DNA of 38,526 nt from Gammaproteobacteria bacterium (GTDB lineage Bacteria > Pseudomonadota > Gammaproteobacteria > Pseudomonadales > Halieaceae): the NCBI GenBank assembly GCA_027295405.1, contig JAPUKZ010000420.1, positions 1-38,526 on the forward strand, read 5' to 3'. The notes beneath the pieces were generated by a model that searched no databases, had not been told where the DNA came from, and worked only from the letters and a program-made list of their open reading frames with translations. Shown in pieces: positions 14,818-21,007 of the stretch (position 1 is its first letter; every line of letters starts with the position of its first letter). The translations under genes were made by a program, and so were the position numbers.

Positions 14818-16482
14818 GTGCTGTCCCGCTATCGCCTGTGGCTTGTATTGCTGGTGCTGGCTGCGCTGGCCTATCCACCGCAATGGTATCCACTACCGCT
14901 GCGCCTGCAGTTAAGCCAGTGGTTCGGTGCCAGCGCCTACCGCGGTTTGCCGGCTGGCCTGGAGTCTGTGCGGGAGCAGGCCGAGGTGTTTTGTCCGCAG
15001 CAGAACGCGGGTTGGCGCGAAGGCCAGCAGATTGAAGGGGTGACCGTATTGCCGGCAGAGACCTGTGTGGCGGACAACCCCTATGCGGTGGCGGCCTTTG
15101 TTCGGGGCACCAATAATGTCAGCCACAATACACTAATGCAGAGCGGGCTCACGGCCGATGCGGTGGTAAAGGGACGCGACCTGGACGGCGATGGTGACCC
15201 GGATGAGATTCATATTCGACTGGAGGTTGCCGAGCTCAATGGCAGTTCCGCTGAATCGAAAACACCGGTTACCCAGTATGCCCTGGCGCCCGGTATCACC
15301 CCCGGACTGTGGGTATTCGCCCCCAAACTCGCGGGGATGGCCACGGAGAATTTTGGATCGAATGTGGCGCGACCCGGATTGCGCTTGCCCTCGCCAGCGC
15401 TGCGGGTGGAGCAGGGCGACCGGGTAACCATTACCTTGGAGAACACCCACTACATGCCCCATACCCTGCACTTGCACGGCGCCGATCACGGCTTTACCAC
15501 GGCCACGGGGCAGGGCAATGACGGTGTACCTTTCACCAGCGAGGTGCCGGTATTACCGGGGCGGGCGCGCTCTTATGAATTGTCACCGCGACACGTCGGG
15601 ACCATGTTCTACCACTGCCATGTGCAGCCCCATGTGCATGTCATGATGGGCTTGCAAGGCTTGTTTATTGTGGAGGAAAACCGGCCTGATAACTGGCTGC
15701 AGACCATGAACCTGGGCGCCGGGCAGGTGCGGGCACCCTCGGTAGCCGTGCGGGAGCAGTACCACCGGGAATACGATTTACACTACCTGGACCTGGACAA
15801 GGAATTGGGTGAGCGCATACAGCAGTACAATGACCCGCGACTGATTACCAAATCCATGCACCGGGATTACGATGTCACCGATTCGACGGTCGATTATTTC
15901 ACTCTGAATGGTCGCTCCTTCCCCTATACCTTTCGCGAGTCCCTGCTGGTGGTGGAAGAGGATGAGCGGATCAAGCTGCGGGTACTGAACGGTGGCGCCA
16001 AGGGAATAGCCCTGCATACCCACGGCCACAAGTTCATCGTAACCGCCCAGGATGGCGCCGACCTGCCCGCAGCGAACCGCGCCCCGCGCGATGTGCTGTG
16101 GTTGGCAACATCGCAGCGGGCAGAACTGGCCCTGCACACGAATAATGATGGTCTGTATGCCTACGGTCCAGGGATCTGGCCTTTCCATGACCACCAATAC
16201 AAGGGTATCACCAACGATGGCATCGGCCCGGGTGGGAATATCAGTGCCATCGTCTACGCCCAGTACCTGGACGAGGAAGGCTGGCCGCAGACCCAGGGGG
16301 TGTCCTGGCAGTCCTATTTCACCGAGGCCTACTACCGCAAGCAAGTTCCCATCTGGGAGAGCTATGCCCCCGGGCTGTTCAGTGACCCTGGTGTGGATTG
16401 GTGGTTGCTGTTACGGCTGGTGGCACTGGCGCTGGCAACAGGCATGTTCGTGGGGCTGGTAGTGACTTCTTCCCGCAGGTGA
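14818..16482 (+). CDS. Membrane-anchored multicopper oxidase
   Basis: This 554-residue protein has an N-terminal hydrophobic signal/anchor (residues 4-20) and a C-terminal transmembrane helix (WWLLLRLVALALATGMFVG). Copper ligands are in HLHG (H218, H220), HCHVQPHVHVMM (H266, C267, H268, H272, H274, with a methionine axial candidate), HTHGHK (H400-H404) and FHDHQ (H457, H459). Residues 121-131 (DLDGDGDPDEI) form an EF-hand-like acidic loop, unusual here. Family members couple substrate oxidation to O2 reduction or act as nitrite reductases; the substrate is unknown. The start is a GTG 1 bp after the preceding stop, so translation is coupled. The cupredoxin encoded next is a likely electron partner. 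Confidence 0.9.
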   Translation: MLSRYRLWLVLLVLAALAYPPQWYPLPLRLQLSQWFGASAYRGLPAGLESVREQAEVFCPQQNAGWREGQQIEGVTVLPAETCVADNPYAVAAFVRGTNNVSHNTLMQSGLTADAVVKGRDLDGDGDPDEIHIRLEVAELNGSSAESKTPVTQYALAPGITPGLWVFAPKLAGMATENFGSNVARPGLRLPSPALRVEQGDRVTITLENTHYMPHTLHLHGADHGFTTATGQGNDGVPFTSEVPVLPGRARSYELSPRHVGTMFYHCHVQPHVHVMMGLQGLFIVEENRPDNWLQTMNLGAGQVRAPSVAVREQYHREYDLHYLDLDKELGERIQQYNDPRLITKSMHRDYDVTDSTVDYFTLNGRSFPYTFRESLLVVEEDERIKLRVLNGGAKGIALHTHGHKFIVTAQDGADLPAANRAPRDVLWLATSQRAELALHTNNDGLYAYGPGIWPFHDHQYKGITNDGIGPGGNISAIVYAQYLDEEGWPQTQGVSWQSYFTEAYYRKQVPIWESYAPGLFSDPGVDWWLLLRLVALALATGMFVGLVVTSSRR

Positions 16483-16487
16483 TTCTG

Positions 16488-17123
16488 GTGCGATCGATAC
16501 TCTTTCTTTGCTTGATACTGTCCACTGCTGTCAGCGCGCAGGACCAGCATCACGGTCACCACGATATGCAAATGGACAGCAGTGGCATGGTCATGAATGC
16601 CAACCGCGATTTGTTGCCCCGGGGCTGTCAGGAGATAAGCCGGGACTACCATTTCAGTATATCCGCTGGCATTCAATTCGCCGCCGGTAGCCCGGGTATG
16701 ATCTTTGGTATGAGTCAGCACGAGTTGAAGGTGGAACCCTGCTCCCGGGTCACTGTGACCTTCACCAATGCCGATGAAGTTCGCCACCAATGGATGGTGC
16801 ACGGACTGCCTAAATACCTGTATCCCACCGGCATGTTTCATATTGAGGCCAATGCCGGTGCCACCCTGACCGGCACATTTATTGTGCCCGGCGATGACCG
16901 CACCTACCTGATTCATTGCGATATGGCCCAGCATATGGAGAAGGGTATGAAGGGTCAGTTGGTGGTGGGTGCGGGCAGCGGCAACCTGTGGAGTGTGAAG
17001 GACATCGGTGATCCCTTTTACCGGGATGCTTACCTGCCCGCTTATGCCTGGTTGTTGCTGGTGCTGGCGGGGCTCGCTGGCCTGGCAGCCACCCTCAAGT
17101 TTTCCCCAATTACTCCGGGTTAG
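16488..17123 (+). CDS. Membrane-anchored cupredoxin
   Basis: This 211-residue protein has a signal peptide (to VSA, residue 17), then a His/Met-rich stretch (HHGHHDMQMDSSGMVM, 21-36) able to bind copper. A cupredoxin domain follows with type-1 ligands C144, H149 and M154 in HCDMAQHMEKGM and an upstream histidine (H100 or H105). A C-terminal helix (YAWLLLVLAGLAGLAA) anchors it. I chose the GTG at 16488 because it begins the signal peptide and has AGGTGA 5 bp upstream, overlapping the previous stop. It most likely carries electrons to or from the multicopper oxidase. The His/Met-rich tail may also act in copper loading. Confidence 0.88.
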   Translation: MRSILFLCLILSTAVSAQDQHHGHHDMQMDSSGMVMNANRDLLPRGCQEISRDYHFSISAGIQFAAGSPGMIFGMSQHELKVEPCSRVTVTFTNADEVRHQWMVHGLPKYLYPTGMFHIEANAGATLTGTFIVPGDDRTYLIHCDMAQHMEKGMKGQLVVGAGSGNLWSVKDIGDPFYRDAYLPAYAWLLLVLAGLAGLAATLKFSPITPG

Positions 17124-17461
17124 AGCGACCCACTCTCGCTGAATTCTTGCTCGATTTTCACCTGCAGTTCCAGCTGGGCAGAGCCCTTGATCTTCCTTGA
17201 TTGTTGCAGGCGCTGGTTACGGCGATTCTTGCGGTAGTAGTTGACCATCTCCTGAAAGACGTTCTGGTGGGCCTCCCCGGCGATCAATTTTTCAATCAGG
17301 TCGATATCGATCCCCATGCGGTAGGCGATGCGGCTGGGCCTGATCTTGTGCACGTAAAACTCGGCGACAATGCGTACCTGTTGCTCCAGCGGGTGAGCGC
17401 AGGGGCGCGAGTAGCCATAGGGCGGCGAGGGCGTGCGGGTGTCCGCTACCGGTTCATCCAT
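17120..17461 (-). CDS. Conserved hypothetical protein with HTH-like segment
   Basis: The product has 113 residues; the ATG at 17461 has GGAG 6 bp upstream. A proline-rich start (RTPSPPYGYSRPCAHP) leads to a helical region with RIAYRMGIDIDLIEKLIAGE, which reads like a helix-turn-helix, and then a strongly basic, glutamine-rich helix (YYRKNRRNQRLQQSRKIK). It might bind nucleic acid. It lies 12 bp downstream of the glyoxalase II-like gene, so they are co-transcribed. Its stop overlaps the convergent cupredoxin stop by 4 bp. Family not recognised. Confidence 0.6.
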   Translation of the reverse strand: MDEPVADTRTPSPPYGYSRPCAHPLEQQVRIVAEFYVHKIRPSRIAYRMGIDIDLIEKLIAGEAHQNVFQEMVNYYRKNRRNQRLQQSRKIKGSAQLELQVKIEQEFSESGSL

Positions 17462-17473
17462 GATCGACTCCAA

Positions 17474-18265
17474 CTACCAATCGTTGCGCAGTTCCCGCAA
17501 TTTCAGGAACACCGTGCGCGGGTCCGGTTTTTCCGGCAGGTCGGGGAAGACCTCCCGCAACCTTGCGATGACTGTCGGGCTGTGTAGACGGAAGAAGGTA
17601 TTGATCTCCTTTTCCAGCGCCAGCGTTGAAACCAGCGCCGAGTTGGGATCCTGGTCCTTGACCTCTTGCAGCAACTGCCTGGCATGCTCGTTGTCGGGTT
17701 CCCGGTCCAGCGTGAATTCCAGGTTATTGGAGAGATAGTCGTGCCCGGGATAAATACGGGTGTGCTCGGGTAATTGGGCCAGTTGGGTGGCAAACGTGTC
17801 GTACAACTCCTCCGGGTGGCCGCCGTTGTGGCAGTTGCCGGCACCGGCATTGAACAAGGTGTCCCCACAAAACAGGGCGGGGACCTCGGTGTGGGAGAGC
17901 AGGCAAACATGACTCATGGTGTGGCCGGGAGTGTCCAGGGCCTCCAGTTCCACGGTCTTGCCAATCTTGATGATATCCCCGGCTTGCAGCCCGCGATCCA
18001 TGCCGGGGATGCTGTCACGGGCGTTGGCGTGGGCCAGTAATCGCGCACCGGTGGCGGCGATAACTGCCTGGTTACCGCCGATATGGTCGAAGTGTTCGTG
18101 GGTGTTGAGTACCTGGGTGATCTGCCAGCCGTGACGGCGGGCAGCGGCCAGGCATTTTTCGTGATCCAGCGGATCAATCGCCATCGCCTCGCCCGTGTCC
18201 GGGCAGGCGATGAGATAATTAAAGTTTCTAAAAGCGTTACCGGTCCAGACCTGCTCTACAATCAT
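17474..18265 (-). CDS. gloB: Glyoxalase II-like metallo-beta-lactamase-fold hydrolase
   Basis: This 263-residue protein has the binuclear metal motif THEHFDHIGG (H56, H58, D60, H61), further ligands in DTPGHTMSHV and CGDTLF, and IYPGHDYLSNNLEFTL, a segment typical of hydroxyacylglutathione hydrolases. The C-terminal helical domain contributes substrate residues and contains the family-like DPRTVFLKLRELRNDW ending. It hydrolyses S-lactoylglutathione to lactate and glutathione, or a related thioester. The ATG at 18265 follows AGGAG; the longer frame from 18355 adds non-homologous sequence. First gene of a two-gene operon. Confidence 0.88.
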   Translation of the reverse strand: MIVEQVWTGNAFRNFNYLIACPDTGEAMAIDPLDHEKCLAAARRHGWQITQVLNTHEHFDHIGGNQAVIAATGARLLAHANARDSIPGMDRGLQAGDIIKIGKTVELEALDTPGHTMSHVCLLSHTEVPALFCGDTLFNAGAGNCHNGGHPEELYDTFATQLAQLPEHTRIYPGHDYLSNNLEFTLDREPDNEHARQLLQEVKDQDPNSALVSTLALEKEINTFFRLHSPTVIARLREVFPDLPEKPDPRTVFLKLRELRNDW

Positions 18266-18329
18266 GCGTGAACTCCTGTTGAAACTAGGAGTGTAGTAAG
18301 CGATTTGGACTTGGTAAACCGCTGGTTCT

Positions 18330-18542
18330 TCAGACCTCGATTTTTCCGATGGCAATCGCCAACAGGATCAGGCCGATACCGCCCGCAGATATCGTCGCCA
18401 TTAATCCCCTCAGGCGATTGGCATAGGAATTAAGCGCCCGGTAATCGAATCGTTGTTGCTCAATGGGCGCGACATAGGCCTCCAGGGTGGGCGACATTTC
18501 TGCACGCCGGGAAAGTAATTCCCCAAGATTTTGCTCGTTCAT
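18330..18542 (-). CDS. Short protein: acyl-CoA-synthetase-like N-terminus joined to a membrane helix
   Basis: The product has 70 residues. The first 45 (NLGELLSRRAEMSPTLEAYV, then RFDYRALNSYANRL) read like the start of an AMP-forming acyl-CoA synthetase, but instead of the adenylation domain there is one hydrophobic helix (ISAGGIGLILLAIAIG) and a stop. The start codon overlaps the stop of the WS/DGAT gene (ATGA at 18539-18542), so it is translationally coupled. It is either a truncated synthetase whose 5' stub acquired an in-frame tail, or a real small membrane partner of the acyltransferase. The preserved start and coupling favour continued translation. Confidence 0.5.
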   Translation of the reverse strand: MNEQNLGELLSRRAEMSPTLEAYVAPIEQQRFDYRALNSYANRLRGLMATISAGGIGLILLAIAIGKIEV

Positions 18543-20008
18543 CGCTTGCTGGCCCTCCGCGTGGTCGATTGAGTGTTGCGTGCCGTGCCCTTTAGTTCTT
18601 CCTGGGCGGTCATTTGATCGGCAATGCCGTTCAAAACAGCCAGTTCCTCACAGAAATAATCGTGCAAGACCCATCCGTCCGGCAACACCTTGCTGTCGGC
18701 AAGTATGCACAGGTTGGCTTTGCCGCAGTAAGACCACAGGGTCATGTTGAGTGACGTACCATCGAATATCTGTCCCGTAGAAAACCAGTTCACGACTTCG
18801 ATTGGGCCCAGATAGAGCGGTTCACGCGGCCCCGGCACGTTGGATACGGCGACATTGCCAGCCAGCCCGAGTTTGCCGCCTTTTCTGCGAATCATCCAGG
18901 CGATAAATCGGGTCAATAGCATGGGTGACAACTGCGCCAGGGCGGTGATGTCAGAGCCGCGCGCGGCTTCAATGTGTTTTTTCATCTCATCGGTACTGGC
19001 ATGACTGGCCGCCAGGCGCTCCAGGGGGTCCTCGAACTCGATATGCAGCCAGGTGAAATCGGTGGACACGAAGTTGCCCTCGCCCTCCATCCCCGGCGGT
19101 CTCTCCCCGGCGACTGGGATGCCGGCAACCAATGGACCCTGTGACGGGTCATAATCCATGTCCTGGAGAAGGCGTCGCAAGGCGCCCGCCGCGCAACACA
19201 GGAACACGTCGTTGAGTGTGGCGCCGTCAATGATCCTGGCCTTGTTGAAATTCGCCAGGGGGATGGACTCGCAGACGAAGGTACGGCCATGACTGAGAAC
19301 ACGATTCAGCGGCGTCGCCGGCATCTGCGCCGGCGAGGGATGTGGGGGCTTGCCGGCATCACGATAGGCCCGGTCAAGCTTCCGCTTCTTCCTCAGTCCT
19401 GACACGGCTATTGGCAATCCGGTCGCGATCAATCCCGGCAGATCACGGATGCCCGCCAACAAGCGTCGCGACCAGGAGGGTACCGGCGGTGGTAGCCATC
19501 GTGGCGGGTCGTGTTCTTCCTCTTCACTGGGCTCCAAATTGAAAAACTGTTGCATGGCATGGGAGGCACCGACCCCGTCGACGTAAGCATGGTGAACCAG
19601 GGTGACCGCTGCGACCTTGCCCCCCTCCAGGCCTTCTACGACCCAGGTGATCCAGAGCGGCCTGCTGCGATCCAGTTGGTAGGCGTAGACGGAGGACATG
19701 AACTCGCACAATGCGCGGTGGTCTCCAGGAGCGGGGCAGGCAACACGGCGCAAGTGGTAGCCCAGGTAGAAATCGGGGTCTTCAACCCACAGGGGATGGC
19801 CCAGACCCAGTGGTGCTGGCATGTAGCGCCAACGGAACAGGGGTATGCGATGAAGCCTGTGTTGCATTCGTTCCTGGTAGCGCTGGAAACACCAGCCTTC
19901 GGGGTGCGCGGCGGGATCCAGAATGGCGATCTTGAAGGTGTGCATGTAGGCACGCGGCGTTTCCATGCCCAGGAACATCGCGTCCACACCACCCATTCGC
20001 TTCATCAT
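18539..20008 (-). CDS. Wax ester synthase / diacylglycerol acyltransferase (WS/DGAT)
   Basis: This 489-residue bifunctional acyltransferase transfers acyl groups from acyl-CoA to fatty alcohols or diacylglycerol at the inner membrane to make storage lipid. It shows the catalytic HHxxxDG motif as HHAYVDG (H139, H140, D144), the PLW motif (117-119) and the C-terminal conserved NVPGP. The N-terminus MGGVDAMFLGMETP is family-typical. Length is normal. It is followed with a 4-bp overlap by the synthetase-like stub, and a PlsC-type acyltransferase diverges upstream. This lipid-storage gene makes sense near a locus that oxidises hydrophobic substrates. Confidence 0.93.
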   Translation of the reverse strand: MMKRMGGVDAMFLGMETPRAYMHTFKIAILDPAAHPEGWCFQRYQERMQHRLHRIPLFRWRYMPAPLGLGHPLWVEDPDFYLGYHLRRVACPAPGDHRALCEFMSSVYAYQLDRSRPLWITWVVEGLEGGKVAAVTLVHHAYVDGVGASHAMQQFFNLEPSEEEEHDPPRWLPPPVPSWSRRLLAGIRDLPGLIATGLPIAVSGLRKKRKLDRAYRDAGKPPHPSPAQMPATPLNRVLSHGRTFVCESIPLANFNKARIIDGATLNDVFLCCAAGALRRLLQDMDYDPSQGPLVAGIPVAGERPPGMEGEGNFVSTDFTWLHIEFEDPLERLAASHASTDEMKKHIEAARGSDITALAQLSPMLLTRFIAWMIRRKGGKLGLAGNVAVSNVPGPREPLYLGPIEVVNWFSTGQIFDGTSLNMTLWSYCGKANLCILADSKVLPDGWVLHDYFCEELAVLNGIADQMTAQEELKGTARNTQSTTRRASKR

Positions 20009-20198
20009 GGCGTTATAAAGTGGTCGCAGGCTGTGGAACAGGCAATGTCAAGTTGGTCATGCTGCCGACCTCTACTTTGTCACTGCACGAAGTATAGTAG
20101 AGCTGGGGAAATCGAATAGCCGCGCCCCTGAAAGGATGATAGACGCTGGCCTTGACGCCAAGTAGAGTACGGCAACATTGCGTTATGGTGTTCGATTT

Positions 20199-20765
20199 AT
20201 GAAAGCATGGATCGCCCGCTGGCTCATTCGCCTGTGGGGTTGGCGGGTTGAGGGGGAGCGACCGGAGAGTCGCCGCTTTGTGCTGATCGCCGCGCCCCAC
20301 ACCTCCAATTGGGACTTGCCCGGTATGTTGTTGTTCGCGGCGGCGTTCGATATCAAGGTTACCTGGATGGCCAAGCACAATCTGTTTTTTCCGCCGCTGG
20401 GTTGGCTACTGCGTGCGCTCGGCGGTGTGCCCATTGTGCGCCACGAGAACCGCGACGTCGTCGCCTCCATGGTGGCGGCCTTCGACGACCGGTCAGATCT
20501 CATTCTGGTCGTACCCACAGAGGGCACCCGCCTCCGGGTCGATTACTGGAAGTCAGGTTTCTACCATATTGCCTGCGGAGCCCGCATCCCCATCGTACCC
20601 TCCTTTCTGGATTACGGTCAGAAACGGGGAGGTTTTGGACCGGCGCTACATCCCAGCGGCAACGTCAGCGCTGATATGCAAACTCTGCGCGAGTTTTATG
20701 CACCCATGAGCGGCAAATACCCGGGCCAGTTCGGCCCGGTAAGATTGCGGGAGGAAGGCGAATAA
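20199..20765 (+). CDS. Small PlsC-type acyltransferase
   Basis: This 188-residue member of the glycerolipid acyltransferase family has the Hx4D catalytic motif as HTSNWD (H34-D39), the GGVPIVRHEN block, and VPTEGTR corresponding to the phosphate-binding PEGTR motif. It is shorter than PlsC (about 240) and resembles the compact '1-acyl-sn-glycerol-3-phosphate acyltransferase' homologues. It probably acylates a lysophospholipid or similar acceptor at the membrane. The ATG at 20199 was preferred to the TTG at 20178. It diverges from WS/DGAT with 190 bp between, which points to shared regulation of lipid genes. Confidence 0.85.
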   Translation: MKAWIARWLIRLWGWRVEGERPESRRFVLIAAPHTSNWDLPGMLLFAAAFDIKVTWMAKHNLFFPPLGWLLRALGGVPIVRHENRDVVASMVAAFDDRSDLILVVPTEGTRLRVDYWKSGFYHIACGARIPIVPSFLDYGQKRGGFGPALHPSGNVSADMQTLREFYAPMSGKYPGQFGPVRLREEGE

Positions 20766-20836
20766 TCTATTTGCAAGCGAGTGGCCGGCCACAAGCGACG
20801 TGTGCGATTTGCTTGATTTTCGGCCTCATACTTTGA

Positions 20837-20992
20837 TCACCGAAACTGGTGGCTATGACGATGCCGCCTCAGGAATTCGATCAGGTAACCCACTGTGTTG
20901 ATCCCGAAAAACCAGATGCAGGTGCCCGCTACAAGAGCAAAATAGGGTTTGCCGGTTTCAATGCTGATGGCGCCAAGCAGGATGTAGGTCAG
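20837..20992 (-). CDS. Candidate small membrane protein downstream of the LuxR regulator
   Basis: In the same frame as the LuxR gene, right after its TGA, lies a protein-like stretch ending at TGA 20837-20839. It has two hydrophobic helices (TYILLGAISIE and PYFALVAGTCIWFFGINTVG) and a basic end (LRRHRHSHQFR). There is no ATG; a CTG at 20992 has AAGG 5 bp upstream, giving 51 residues. It could be a small protein with an unusual start, or the 3' remnant of a lost membrane protein. Third positions look coding. Confidence 0.4.
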   Translation of the reverse strand: MTYILLGAISIETGKPYFALVAGTCIWFFGINTVGYLIEFLRRHRHSHQFR

Positions 20993-21007
20993 GGAGACCT
21001 TGAATGG

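Noticed and set aside
15880-16344. - strand open frame of up to 188 codons within the multicopper oxidase gene (15778-16344)
   Set aside because: The + strand frame carries the copper ligands; the antisense frame is a shadow.
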